The position numbers were made by a program, and so were the translations under genes. DNA of 40,327 nucleotides from Streptomyces acidicola. Lineage in GTDB: Bacteria; Actinomycetota; Actinomycetes; Streptomycetales; Streptomycetaceae. Below are positions 14,177 through 22,862 of the stretch, piece by piece. The stretch covers positions 1 through 40,327 of the forward strand of contig NZ_VMNX01000069.1 in assembly GCF_009377235.1 (NCBI RefSeq), given 5' to 3'. The notes beneath the pieces are model-generated. The model did no database searches and was not told where the DNA came from. It saw only the letters and a list, made by a program, of their open reading frames with translations. Every line of letters begins with the position of its first letter. Position 1 is the first letter of the stretch.

Positions 14177-15075
14177 CCGAAGCCGGGACGGCGCGCACCG
14201 GCGACCCGGAGCGCGACACCCTCGACAAGGCTGCGGCCGAGAACTTTCCCGTGGCACCGTTCTTCCTGCCCAGGGCATGGCGCACCGACCTCATGGCCGT
14301 CTACGGCTTCGCCCGCCTGGTCGACGACATCGGTGACGGCGACCTCGCGCCCGGCGGCGCCGACGCCCGTCTGCTCGGCGTGTCGCCCGAGGAGGCCGGG
14401 GACCGGTCGGTCCTGCTGGACGCCTTCGAGGCCGACCTGCGGAGGGTGTTCGACGCGAGCCCCCGTCACCCGCTGCTGCGCCGCCTCCAGCTCACCGTCC
14501 GCCGCCGGTCCCTGACGCCCGAGCCCTTCCTCGGCCTGATCGCGGCCAACCGTCAGGACCAGGTCGTCCGGCGGTACGAGACGTACGACGACCTCCTCGC
14601 CTACTGCGAACTGTCCGCCAACCCCGTCGGCCGCCTCGTCCTCGCCGTCACCGGCACGTCCACGCCCGAGCGCGTGCGCCGCTCCGACGCCGTCTGTACG
14701 GCCCTGCAGATCGTCGAACACCTCCAGGACGTGGCCGAGGACCTCGGCCGCGACCGCATCTATCTGCCCGCCACGGACATGAAGCGCTTTCATGTCCAGG
14801 AGGCGGATCTCGCGGCGACCACGGCAGGCGCATCGGTGCGCGCGCTGGTCGCGTACGAAGCAGAACGCGCCCGTGACCTGCTGAATGAGGGCAACGCCCT
14901 GGTGGGTAGCGTTCACGGCAGGCTGAGGCTGCTCCTTGCCGGGTTCGTGGCGGGGGGAAGGGCGGCGATCCGCGCGATCGCCGCCGCCGACTATGACGTA
15001 CTTCCCGGCCCGCCCAAGCCCGGCAGGCTCCAACTGCTGCGTGAGGCGGGCGTGACCCTGCGAGGAGAGGGGTGA
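14173..15075 (+). CDS. hpnC: HpnC, squalene-synthase-family protein (hydroxysqualene synthesis)
   Basis: A 300-residue all-helical prenyltransferase-fold protein. In bacterial hopanoid operons HpnD makes presqualene diphosphate and HpnC converts it to hydroxysqualene. Both Asp-rich motifs are present: LVDDIGDG (about residues 52-59) and LQDVAEDLGRDRIYLP (about 184-199). The early segment ENFPVAPFFLPRAWR is characteristic of HpnC rather than of phytoene synthase. GTG 14173 overlaps the stop of a 21-codon leader ORF, and the stop overlaps hpnD by four bases. It is the first structural gene of the operon. A phytoene synthase role is unlikely because a second squalene-synthase-type gene, hpnE and shc follow. 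Confidence 0.92.
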   Translation: MTEAGTARTGDPERDTLDKAAAENFPVAPFFLPRAWRTDLMAVYGFARLVDDIGDGDLAPGGADARLLGVSPEEAGDRSVLLDAFEADLRRVFDASPRHPLLRRLQLTVRRRSLTPEPFLGLIAANRQDQVVRRYETYDDLLAYCELSANPVGRLVLAVTGTSTPERVRRSDAVCTALQIVEHLQDVAEDLGRDRIYLPATDMKRFHVQEADLAATTAGASVRALVAYEAERARDLLNEGNALVGSVHGRLRLLLAGFVAGGRAAIRAIAAADYDVLPGPPKPGRLQLLREAGVTLRGEG

Positions 15076-16034
15076 TCCGGACCGTGGAGCCCGATCCACA
15101 CGTGTCCGCACCGGTACTCGCCGCCTACAGCTACTGCGAGGCCGTCACCGGACAGCAGGCCCGAAACTTCGCGTACGGCATCAGACTGCTGCCGACGCCC
15201 AAGCGCCGTGCGCTGTCCGCGGTCTACGCGTTCGCGCGGCGCGTCGACGACATCGGTGACGGCGCGCTCTCACCCGACGTCAAGGTGGCCAGACTCGAGG
15301 ACACCCGGGCCCTGATCACCCGGGTCCGTGAAGGTGACGTCGACGAGGACGAGACCGACCCGGTCGCGGTCGCCCTCGCGCATGCCGGCGAGCAGTTCCC
15401 GATCCCGCTCGGCGGCCTCGACGAACTCATCGACGGCGTCCTGATGGACGTCCGCGGTGAGGTCTACGAGACCTGGGACGACCTCAAGGTCTACTGCCGC
15501 TGCGTGGCGGGCGCCATCGGGCGCGTCTCACTGGGCGTGTTCGGTACGGAACCGGGAGCGCGTGGTGTCGAGCGCGCCTCCGAGTACGCCGACACGCTGG
15601 GGCTCGCGCTGCAACTCACCAACATCCTCAGGGACGTTCGCGAGGACGCCCTGGGCGGGCGCACCTATCTGCCCGCCGACGACCTCGCCAAGTTCGGCTG
15701 CTCGGCCGGGTTCGGCCAGCCGGTCCCACCGCCCGACTCCGACTTCGCGGGCCTCATCCACTTCGAAGTGCGCCGGGCCCGCACCCTTTTCGCCGAGGGC
15801 TACCGGCTGCTGCCCATGCTCGACCGGCGCAGCGGCGCCTGTGTCGCTGCCATGGCCGGCATCTACCGCCGCCTCCTCGACCGCATCGAGCGGGAGCCGG
15901 AGGCCGTGCTGCGCGGCCGCGTCTCGCTGCCGGGGCGGGAGAAGGCGTACGTCGCCGTGCGCGGGCTGTCCGGTCTCGATGCCCGCCATGTCTCCCGGCG
16001 GACCGTCAGCCGGCCCGTCAGGAGGCGCTCCTGA
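15072..16034 (+). CDS. hpnD: HpnD, presqualene diphosphate synthase
   Basis: A 320-residue squalene/phytoene-synthase family enzyme that condenses two farnesyl diphosphates to presqualene diphosphate. The first Asp-rich motif is RRVDDIGDG (about residues 56-64) and the second is ILRDVREDALGGRTYLP (about 187-203). The N-terminal YSYCEAVTGQQARNFAYG is typical of HpnD and phytoene synthases. GTG 15072 overlaps the hpnC stop. Downstream the operon is interrupted by a 238-base palindromic repeat before hpnE; the hpnD stop TGATG overlaps an ATG that opens a frame running through the repeat to hpnE. The extreme C-terminus is Arg-rich (RRTVSRPVRRRS). Confidence 0.93.
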   Translation: MIRTVEPDPHVSAPVLAAYSYCEAVTGQQARNFAYGIRLLPTPKRRALSAVYAFARRVDDIGDGALSPDVKVARLEDTRALITRVREGDVDEDETDPVAVALAHAGEQFPIPLGGLDELIDGVLMDVRGEVYETWDDLKVYCRCVAGAIGRVSLGVFGTEPGARGVERASEYADTLGLALQLTNILRDVREDALGGRTYLPADDLAKFGCSAGFGQPVPPPDSDFAGLIHFEVRRARTLFAEGYRLLPMLDRRSGACVAAMAGIYRRLLDRIEREPEAVLRGRVSLPGREKAYVAVRGLSGLDARHVSRRTVSRPVRRRS

Positions 16035-16408
16035 TGGCCAGGGCCTGTTCTGAGTTCCCCGCCTGCGCCCCGACGCCCGGCATGCTCCCCCACTGCCTTG
16101 ACGGCGTGGGAGGTACCCCCACTCGGCGCACGGCGCCACAGGACAGGTGGCTCCGCCGCATGACCTGCGACGCCGCACGCCGAGTGGGGGTACCGGCTGC
16201 GTACACCAGCGGCTCCGCCGCGGGCGCTGCGCCCGCCTTTCGCGCGGACGACGGCGAACTCAGAACAGGCCCTGGTCCCGACCAAGGCGGCTCCATCGGT
16301 GAAAGGCGGCACGCAACCCTCCGCCGCCCGGCCGCGTCCCAGACTGCGACGGCCTGCCGTGGCTCGCTGAAGCACCACGGCCATGGCGCGGGGGAGGGCG
16401 CACGATGA
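16034..16408 (+). CDS. Doubtful 124-codon ORF bridging hpnD and hpnE through a repeat
   Basis: ATG 16034 overlaps the hpnD stop (TGATG) and TGA 16406-16408 overlaps the hpnE start (ATGA). Most of the frame is made of the palindromic repeat at 16038-16275, so the product (start MARACSEFPACAP, end GHGAGEGAR) has no expected fold. It may be translated simply to carry ribosomes from hpnD to hpnE. I would not assign it a function, and it may be a chance open frame. Confidence 0.25.
   Translation: MARACSEFPACAPTPGMLPHCLDGVGGTPTRRTAPQDRWLRRMTCDAARRVGVPAAYTSGSAAGAAPAFRADDGELRTGPGPDQGGSIGERRHATLRRPAASQTATACRGSLKHHGHGAGEGAR
16038..16275. repeat. MITE-like palindromic repeat inside the hopanoid operon
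   Basis: CCAGGGCCTGTTCTGAGTT (16038-16056) is the exact inverse of AACTCAGAACAGGCCCTGG (16257-16275). A nested pair lies inside: GGTACCCCCACTCGGCG (16112-16128) and CGCCGAGTGGGGGTACC (16178-16194), plus CGGCG/CGCCG at 16131-16135 and 16171-16175. The whole 238-base unit can fold into one long branched hairpin. It encodes no transposase and no clear target duplication flanks it. From memory, related palindromes recur between genes in Streptomyces genomes; this was not searched. It lies between hpnD and hpnE without breaking either. Confidence 0.75.
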
Positions 16409-17883
16409 CCGACGGCACACACCCCGAGGGGCTGCTCGACGGTGACAGGCCCGGCCGCCCGGCCTCCCGGAAGGGCGCGGAGCACCTCCGCGAAGGGGCG
16501 GCGGCGGGAGACGGACGGTCGGCCGTCGTGGTCGGCGGCGGGCTCGCCGGGATCACCGCCGCGCTGTCGCTGGCCGACGCCGGAGTGCGGGTCACCCTGC
16601 TGGAAGGACGGCCCCGGCTCGGCGGACTCGCCTTCTCCTTCCAGCGCGGCAACCTGACCGTCGACAACGGACAGCACGTGTACCTGCGCTGCTGCACCGC
16701 GTACCGCTGGTTCCTCGACCGCGTCGACGGGACCGCGCTCGCCCCCGTGCAGGACCGTCTCGACGTGCCCGTACTCGACGTCGAGGCCCGTGCCGGCCGG
16801 CGGCTCGGCAGACTGCGGCGCGACGCACTGCCCGTACCACTGCATCTGGGGCGCAGCCTCGCCACGTATCCGCACCTCTCGCTCGGTGAGCGCGCCAAAG
16901 TGGGGCGTGCCGCACTGGCGCTCAAGGCGCTCGACCTCGCGGATCCCGCGCTGGACAACCAGGACTTCGGCAGCTGGCTGGCCGCCTACGGTCAGTCGGC
17001 GCGTGCCGTCGAGGCTCTGTGGGACCTCGTGGGGGTCGCCACCCTCAACGCGGTGGCCAAAGACGCCTCTCTCGGGCTCGCCGCGATGGTGTTCAAGACG
17101 GGTCTGCTGTCCGACCCGGGCGCGGCCGACATCGGCTGGGCACGCGTCCCGCTGGGCGAACTGCACGACCGGCTGGCCCGCAAGGCGCTCGACTCGGCGG
17201 GCGTCCATACCGTACTCCGTACACGCGTCACCTCCATCTCCCCTTACGGAAACGGGCGTTGGACGGTTCAGGTTCCCGGTGAGACTCTCGACGCGGACGC
17301 CGTCGTCCTCGCCGTACCACAGCGCGAGGCGCACGATCTGCTGCCCGCGGACGCGCTCGACCACCCCGGGCGGCTTCTGGAGATCGGCACGGCCCCGATC
17401 CTCAACGTCCATGTGGTGTACGACCGGAAGGTGCTCGACAAGCCGTTCTTCACGGCGCTCGGCACCCCGGTGCAGTGGGTCTTCGACCGGACCGAGGCAT
17501 CCGGGCTGAGCGAGGGCCAGTACCTGGCGGTGTCGCAGTCGGCGGCTCAGGACGAGATCGACACACCGGTGTCCGTCCTGCGCGAGCGGTACCTGCCGGA
17601 GCTGGAACGGCTGCTTCCGGGCACGCGCGGTGCGGGCGTGCGCGACTTCTTCGTGACCCGGGAGCGCACGGCGACGTTCGCTCCCACTCCTGGCGTCGGG
17701 CGGCTCCGGCCCGGCGCCCGCACCAAGGCCCCCGGCCTGTACCTGGCCGGTGCGTGGACCGCCACAGGGTGGCCCGCGACCATGGAGAGTGCGGTTCGCA
17801 GTGGCATCAGCGCGGCGGACGCCGCACTGGGCGCCCTGGGCAGACCCCGCGACCATCTCTTCGACTTCGAGGAGGCGGCCTGA
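16405..17883 (+). CDS. hpnE: HpnE, FAD-dependent hydroxysqualene reductase/squalene-associated desaturase-like
   Basis: A 492-residue flavoprotein of the amine-oxidase/phytoene-desaturase superfamily that turns hydroxysqualene into squalene in hopanoid-making bacteria. The FAD motif VVGGGLAGITAALSLADAG is at about residues 42-60, followed by LEGRPRLGGLAFSF and the HpnE-typical VDNGQHVYL. The C-terminal FAD segment LYLAGAWTATGWPATMESA is intact. About 40 N-terminal residues before the FAD motif are polar and slightly longer than usual; ATG 16405 is kept because it overlaps the preceding short frame (ATGA). The stop TGATG abuts the next frame. Residue-level identification of the product is inferred from family and context. 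Confidence 0.93.
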   Translation: MTDGTHPEGLLDGDRPGRPASRKGAEHLREGAAAGDGRSAVVVGGGLAGITAALSLADAGVRVTLLEGRPRLGGLAFSFQRGNLTVDNGQHVYLRCCTAYRWFLDRVDGTALAPVQDRLDVPVLDVEARAGRRLGRLRRDALPVPLHLGRSLATYPHLSLGERAKVGRAALALKALDLADPALDNQDFGSWLAAYGQSARAVEALWDLVGVATLNAVAKDASLGLAAMVFKTGLLSDPGAADIGWARVPLGELHDRLARKALDSAGVHTVLRTRVTSISPYGNGRWTVQVPGETLDADAVVLAVPQREAHDLLPADALDHPGRLLEIGTAPILNVHVVYDRKVLDKPFFTALGTPVQWVFDRTEASGLSEGQYLAVSQSAAQDEIDTPVSVLRERYLPELERLLPGTRGAGVRDFFVTRERTATFAPTPGVGRLRPGARTKAPGLYLAGAWTATGWPATMESAVRSGISAADAALGALGRPRDHLFDFEEAA

Positions 17884-17945
17884 TGCTCAACGAGCGACGC
17901 GAGGCAGACCCCCGCACCTCCCGCACCGCAACAAGAGGAGAGACT

Positions 17946-19019
17946 GTGCCCACTGTGCCCCCGGCCTCGACGGCCGCGCGAGAGCCCGCGGTGGACGTGA
18001 CCGCGCTCCTGGAGCGCGGCCGGACCCTGGCCACCCCGGTGCTGCGGGCGGCCATCGACCGACTGGCGCCGCCCATGGACACAGTCGCCGCCTACCACTT
18101 CGGCTGGATCGACGCCGAGGGCAGGCCCGCCGACGGCGATGGCGGCAAGGCCGTGCGGCCCGCGCTCGCCGTGCTGTCCGCCGAGGTCACCGAGGCGGTC
18201 CCCGAGACCGGCGTCCCCGGCGCGGTCGCGGTCGAGCTGGTGCACAACTTCTCGCTCCTGCACGACGACCTGATGGACGGCGACGAGCAGCGCCGCCACC
18301 GCGGCACCGTCTGGAAGGTGCACGGCCCGGCCCAGGCCATCCTCGTCGGCGACGCTCTCATGGCCCTGGCCAACGAGATCCTCCTGGAGCTCGGCACCGT
18401 CGAGGCCGGCCGTGCCACCCGCCGGCTGACCAGGGCCACCCGCGCCCTCATCGACGGCCAGGCCCAGGACATCTCCTACGAGCACCGGGACCGCGTCAGC
18501 GTCGAGGAGTGCCTGGAGATGGAGGGCAACAAGACGGGCGCGCTGCTCGCGTGCGCCTGCTCGATCGGCGCGGTCCTCGGTGGCGCCGACGACCACACGG
18601 CCGACATGCTGGAGAAGTACGGCTACCACCTCGGCCTCGCCTTCCAGGCTGTCGACGACCTGCTGGGCATCTGGGGCGACCCGGAGGCCACCGGCAAGCA
18701 GACCTGGAGCGACCTGCGTCAGCGCAAGAAGTCCCTGCCGGTGGTGGCAGCGCTCGCGGCAGGCGGCCGGGCCTCCGAGCGGCTCGGCGAGATCCTCGCG
18801 GCCGACGCCAAGAGCAGCGACATCGAGAACTTCTCCGAGGAGGAGTTCGCCGCCCGCGCCGCCCTCATCGAGGAGGCCGGCGGCCGCGACTGGACCGCCG
18901 AGGAGTCGCGCCGCCAGCACCGGATCGCCCTTGACGCCCTGGACGAGATCCGGATGCCCGACCGGGTGCGCGACCAGTTCGTGGCGCTCGCCGACTTCGT
19001 CGTCGTACGAAAGAGATGA
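17946..19019 (+). CDS. Polyprenyl diphosphate synthase (farnesyl diphosphate supply)
   Basis: A 357-residue trans-prenyltransferase that elongates DMAPP with IPP. The first Asp-rich motif is LLHDDLMDGDEQRRHR and the second is AFQAVDDLLGIWGDP; GNKTGALL is also present. An aromatic Phe five residues before the first motif suggests a short product (C15 to C20). The neighbouring genes need C15 farnesyl diphosphate, so that is the likely product. I chose GTG 17946 because AGAGGAGAG lies just upstream; ATG 17883, overlapping the hpnE stop, would add 21 residues and has no ribosome site. The C-terminal codons and stop are part of a 13-base direct repeat. Confidence 0.9.
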   Translation: MPTVPPASTAAREPAVDVTALLERGRTLATPVLRAAIDRLAPPMDTVAAYHFGWIDAEGRPADGDGGKAVRPALAVLSAEVTEAVPETGVPGAVAVELVHNFSLLHDDLMDGDEQRRHRGTVWKVHGPAQAILVGDALMALANEILLELGTVEAGRATRRLTRATRALIDGQAQDISYEHRDRVSVEECLEMEGNKTGALLACACSIGAVLGGADDHTADMLEKYGYHLGLAFQAVDDLLGIWGDPEATGKQTWSDLRQRKKSLPVVAALAAGGRASERLGEILAADAKSSDIENFSEEEFAARAALIEEAGGRDWTAEESRRQHRIALDALDEIRMPDRVRDQFVALADFVVVRKR

Positions 19020-19042
19020 TCACTACAGGGAAAGAGATGATC
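19009..19042. repeat. 13-bp direct repeat over a stop codon
   Basis: GAAAGAGATGATC occurs at 19009-19021 and 19030-19042, a 21-base period. The first copy contains the last codons and TGA of the polyprenyl synthase gene. It resembles a recent slippage duplication at the gene end. The remaining gap up to shc (19043-19153) shows no clear hairpin. Confidence 0.6.
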
Positions 19043-19153
19043 CCTATCGGTCGAATAACCCTCGCGTAGTCGCCGGCCGGTGCCTCGGGCACGGTGAGCA
19101 CCGGCCGACGGCGGACCCACAGCAGAGACATGCCACTGCACGAAGGGGAAGCC

Positions 19154-21184
19154 ATGACAGCGACGACCGACGGAAGCACCGGGGCACCACCACCCCGAGC
19201 TGCCTCGGCCAGCGAAACCGAAACCGACATCGACACCCTCGGGGTGGCGGGGGTCCCGGATGCCGCCGTGCGCGCGACGGCCCGCGCCACCGACTTCCTG
19301 CTCTCGCGCCAGGACGCCCAGGGCTGGTGGAAGGGCGACCTGGAGACCAACGTCACCATGGACGCCGAGGATCTTCTCCTCCGTCAGTTCCTGGGCGTCC
19401 GCGACGACAGGACCACGCAGGCCGCCGCCCTCTTCATCCGTGGCGAGCAACGCGAGGACGGCACCTGGGGGACCTTCTACGGCGGACCCGGGGAACTCTC
19501 CACCACCATCGAGGCGTACGTCGCCCTGCGCCTGTCCGGGGATGCCCCGGATGCCCCGCACATGGCGAAGGCGTCGGAGTGGATCCGCGCCCGGGGCGGT
19601 ATCGCCTCCTCCCGCGTCTTCACCCGTATCTGGCTCGCCCTGTTCGGCTGGTGGAAGTGGGAGGACCTGCCCGAACTCCCGCCGGAACTCATCTACTTCC
19701 CGAAGTGGATGCCGCTGAACATCTACGACTTCGGGTGCTGGGCACGGCAGACCATCGTCCCCCTGACCATCGTCTCGGCGAAGCGCCCGGTGCGGCCCGC
19801 GCCCTTCCCGCTCGACGAGCTGCACACCGACCCGCGCGATCCGAACCCGGCCGCGCCCCTCGCGCCCGCGGCGAGCTGGGACGGCGTCTTCCAGCGCCTC
19901 GACAAGGTCCTGCACGGCTACCACAAGGTCGCCCTGAAGCCCCTGCGCAGGGCGGCCATGAACAGCGCCGCCCGCTGGATCATCGAGCGGCAGGAGAACG
20001 ACGGCTGCTGGGGCGGCATCCAGCCCCCGGCCGTGTACTCGGTCATCGCGCTGCACCTCCTCGGCTACGACCTCCAACACCCCGTCATGCGCGCCGGGTT
20101 GGAGTCCCTCGACCGGTTCGCCGTATGGCGCGAGGACGGGGCCCGGATGATCGAGGCCTGCCAGTCGCCGGTGTGGGACACCTGCCTCGCGACCACCGCC
20201 CTCGTCGACGCCGGACTGCCCGCCGACCACCCGCAGTTGGTGAAGGCCGCGGACTGGATGCTCGGCGAGGAGATCGTCCGGCCAGGAGACTGGGCCGTAC
20301 GGCGACCAGGACTCCCGCCGGGCGGCTGGGCGTTCGAGTTCCACAACGACAACTACCCCGACATCGACGACACCGCCGAGGTCGCCCTCGCGCTGCGCCG
20401 CGTCAAGCACCCCGACCCCGAGCGCGTCAACAAGGCGATCGCGCGCGGAGTGCGCTGGAACCTCGGCATGCAGTCGAGGAACGGCGCGTGGGGCGCCTTC
20501 GACGTCGACAACACCAGTCCGTTCCCCAACAAGCTGCCCTTCTGCGACTTCGGTGAGGTCATCGACCCGCCGTCCGCCGATGTCACCGCGCACGTCGTGG
20601 AGATGCTGGCCGTCGAGGGACTCGCCCACGACGAACGCACCCGCCGCGGCATCGAGTGGCTGCTCACCGAACAGGAGCCGAACGGCTCGTGGTTCGGGCG
20701 CTGGGGCGTCAACTACGTGTACGGCACGGGGTCGGTGGTCCCGGCACTGGTGGCCGCAGGGCTGCCCGCCTCGCACCCCGCGATCCGCCGGGCCGTTGCC
20801 TGGCTGGAGGCCGTGCAGAACGACGACGGCGGCTGGGGCGAGGACCTGCGCTCCTACCACGACGTCGCCGGGTGGAGCGGCAAGGGCGCCTCCACCGCCT
20901 CCCAGACCGCATGGGCCCTGCTCGCGCTGCTGGCGGCGGGGGAGCGGGAGTCGAAGACCGTCGAGCGCGGCATCGAGTGGCTCGCGGGCACCCAGCGCGA
21001 GGACGGCTCCTGGGACGAGCCGTACTTCACCGGAACCGGCTTCCCGTGGGACTTCTCGATCAACTACCACCTCTACCGGCAGGTCTTCCCGCTGACCGCG
21101 CTCGGCAGGTACGTCCACGGGGAGCCCTTCACGGACAGGAGTGATACGACCGACACGACGGCCGCGCCCGTCAAGGGGAGCTGA
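19154..21184 (+). CDS. shc: Squalene-hopene cyclase
   Basis: A 676-residue class II terpene cyclase that cyclises squalene to hopene and hopanol at the membrane surface. The protonating motif is D403-I-D405-D406 (DIDDTAE), equivalent to the DxDD of Alicyclobacillus cyclase. Several QW repeats are visible, such as RQDAQGWWKG near the start, RQENDGCWGG, QSRNGAWGAF, EQEPNGSWFGRWG, QNDDGGWGED and QREDGSWDEP. The C-terminal FPWDFSINYHLYRQVFPL is characteristic of the family. Start ATG 19154 is preceded by GAAGGGGAAG; earlier in-frame starts at 19094 and 19130 lack such a site. A 134-base gap before it is the only sizeable break besides the repeat in this operon. Confidence 0.97.
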   Translation: MTATTDGSTGAPPPRAASASETETDIDTLGVAGVPDAAVRATARATDFLLSRQDAQGWWKGDLETNVTMDAEDLLLRQFLGVRDDRTTQAAALFIRGEQREDGTWGTFYGGPGELSTTIEAYVALRLSGDAPDAPHMAKASEWIRARGGIASSRVFTRIWLALFGWWKWEDLPELPPELIYFPKWMPLNIYDFGCWARQTIVPLTIVSAKRPVRPAPFPLDELHTDPRDPNPAAPLAPAASWDGVFQRLDKVLHGYHKVALKPLRRAAMNSAARWIIERQENDGCWGGIQPPAVYSVIALHLLGYDLQHPVMRAGLESLDRFAVWREDGARMIEACQSPVWDTCLATTALVDAGLPADHPQLVKAADWMLGEEIVRPGDWAVRRPGLPPGGWAFEFHNDNYPDIDDTAEVALALRRVKHPDPERVNKAIARGVRWNLGMQSRNGAWGAFDVDNTSPFPNKLPFCDFGEVIDPPSADVTAHVVEMLAVEGLAHDERTRRGIEWLLTEQEPNGSWFGRWGVNYVYGTGSVVPALVAAGLPASHPAIRRAVAWLEAVQNDDGGWGEDLRSYHDVAGWSGKGASTASQTAWALLALLAAGERESKTVERGIEWLAGTQREDGSWDEPYFTGTGFPWDFSINYHLYRQVFPLTALGRYVHGEPFTDRSDTTDTTAAPVKGS

Positions 21185-21185
21185 A

Positions 21186-21830
21186 GTGAGCGACGCTCCC
21201 GCCCCGGCCCCGCTGCTGATCGCCTGCGCGCTCGGCATCGAACGGCTCGCCCTGCGCGGAGGCGTCCCCCGTGGCGCCCAGGGCCCGGTCACCGTGCTGC
21301 GGACCGGCATGGGGCCCAGGGCCGCGGAGCGCTCGGTCACCCGGGTGCTCGGCGAGCCGGCGCTGCGCGGGGCCGCCGTCATGGCCACCGGCTTCTGCGC
21401 CGGGCTCGCGCCGGGCATGCACCCCGGTGACCTCGTCGTCGCCGAGGAGACCCGGGGCCCGGCCGGTGCCACGACGCCGTGCGAGGGCACCGACCTGCTG
21501 GTCAAGGAGCTGGTGCGCGCCGTGCCCGGGCGCACCGTGCACACCGGCACGCTCACCGGCTCGGACCACGTCGTACGCGGGCACGAAAGATCGGAACTGC
21601 TCGCGACCGGCGCAATCGCGGTCGACATGGAGTCCGCGTCCACGCTCCAGAGCGCCGTGCGCCGGGGAGCACGCCCGGTTGCGGCCGTCCGGGTGGTCGT
21701 GGACGCTCCAGAACATGAACTCGTCCGGATCGGCACGGTGCGCGGTGGAATATCAGCTTTCCGTGTTCTTCGTGCCGTCGTTCCCGCTTTCTTTGAATGG
21801 CACCGTTCTTTGCTGCTTCCCAGGAGGTGA
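21186..21830 (+). CDS. hpnG: HpnG, adenosylhopane nucleosidase
   Basis: A 214-residue protein of the nucleoside phosphorylase/MTA-SAH nucleosidase fold. HpnG removes adenine from adenosylhopane to give ribosylhopane. Visible features are LLIACALGIERLAL at the N-terminus, the phosphorylase loop ATGFCAGLAPGMHPGDLVV (about residues 63-81), and VDMESASTLQSA with the catalytic-region Glu (about 151-162). GTG 21186 is preceded by GGGGAG, two bases after the shc stop. Codon bias weakens near the end (AATATCAGCTTTCCGTG), where GC falls, just before hpnH; this may reflect the upstream ribosome site region of hpnH. Length is normal for the family. Confidence 0.9.
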   Translation: MSDAPAPAPLLIACALGIERLALRGGVPRGAQGPVTVLRTGMGPRAAERSVTRVLGEPALRGAAVMATGFCAGLAPGMHPGDLVVAEETRGPAGATTPCEGTDLLVKELVRAVPGRTVHTGTLTGSDHVVRGHERSELLATGAIAVDMESASTLQSAVRRGARPVAAVRVVVDAPEHELVRIGTVRGGISAFRVLRAVVPAFFEWHRSLLLPRR

Positions 21831-21835
21831 GCCAG

Positions 21836-22858
21836 ATGGCCATGCCGCTCCGCCAGTCCATCAAGGTGGCGACGTATCTCTTTGAACAGAAGCTTCGCCG
21901 ACGGGACAAGTTTCCGCTCATCGTCGAGCTGGAACCGCTCTTCGCCTGCAACCTGAAGTGCGAGGGCTGCGGCAAGATCCAGCACCCGGCCGGAGTACTC
22001 AAGCAGCGCATGCCGGTGGCGCAGGCCGTGGGCGCCGTCCTGGAGTCGGGGGCACCGATGGTGTCCATCGCCGGGGGCGAGCCCCTGATGCACCCTCAGA
22101 TCGACGAGATCGTACGGCAGCTGGTCGCCCGGCGGAAATACGTCTTCCTGTGCACCAACGCCATGCTGATGCGCAAGAAGATGGACAACTTCAAGCCCTC
22201 GCCGTACTTCGCGTTCGCCGTGCACATCGACGGGCTGCGCGAGCGGCACGACGAGTCCGTGGCGAAGGAGGGGGTGTTCGACGAGGCCGTGGAGGCCATC
22301 AAGGAGGCCAAGAAGCGGGGCTTCCGGGTCACCACCAACTCGACCTTCTTCAACACCGACACCCCGCAGACCATCATCGAGGTGCTCAACTACCTCAACG
22401 ACGACCTCAAGGTCGACGAGATGATGATCTCGCCCGCCTACGCCTACGAGAAGGCGCCCGACCAGGAACACTTCCTGGGCGTGGAGCAGACCCGCGACCT
22501 GTTCAGGAAGGCCTTCGCGGGCGGCAACCGGAGTCGCTGGCGGCTCAACCACTCGCCGCTGTTCCTCGACTTCCTCGAGGGCAAGGTCGACTTCCCGTGC
22601 ACGGCGTGGGCGATCCCCAACTACTCGCTGTTCGGCTGGCAGCGGCCCTGCTATCTGATGAGCGACGGGTACGTACCGACGTACCGGGAGCTCATCGAGG
22701 AGACGGACTGGGACAAGTACGGCCGCGGCAAGGATCCCCGCTGCTCCAACTGCATGGCCCACTGCGGCTACGAGCCGACCGCCGTCCTCGCCACCATGGG
22801 ATCCCTGAAGGAGTCGCTGCGCGCCATGCGCGAGACCGTCACCGGAAACAACGGGTGA
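21836..22858 (+). CDS. hpnH: HpnH, radical SAM adenosylhopane synthase
   Basis: A 340-residue radical S-adenosylmethionine enzyme that couples the 5-prime-deoxyadenosyl group to diploptene, the first step of the extended hopanoid side chain. The cluster-binding motif CNLKCEGC gives Cys38, Cys42 and Cys45 (C-x3-C-x2-C), followed by the SAM-binding glycine segment SIAGGEPLMHP. The C-terminal region holds additional cysteines in RPCYLMSDG and RCSNCMAHCGYE, characteristic of HpnH. Start ATG 21836 has an ideal AGGAGG six or seven bases upstream. It lies five bases after hpnG and four before ispG, firmly within the operon. Confidence 0.96.
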   Translation: MAMPLRQSIKVATYLFEQKLRRRDKFPLIVELEPLFACNLKCEGCGKIQHPAGVLKQRMPVAQAVGAVLESGAPMVSIAGGEPLMHPQIDEIVRQLVARRKYVFLCTNAMLMRKKMDNFKPSPYFAFAVHIDGLRERHDESVAKEGVFDEAVEAIKEAKKRGFRVTTNSTFFNTDTPQTIIEVLNYLNDDLKVDEMMISPAYAYEKAPDQEHFLGVEQTRDLFRKAFAGGNRSRWRLNHSPLFLDFLEGKVDFPCTAWAIPNYSLFGWQRPCYLMSDGYVPTYRELIEETDWDKYGRGKDPRCSNCMAHCGYEPTAVLATMGSLKESLRAMRETVTGNNG

Positions 22859-22862
22859 TGCC

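Noticed and set aside
14173..17883. Carotenoid (phytoene) synthesis genes instead of hopanoid genes
   Set aside because: Two squalene-synthase-type genes with an HpnE-type flavoprotein, followed by a squalene-hopene cyclase and HpnH, fit squalene and hopanoids. No lycopene cyclase or four-step desaturase is present.
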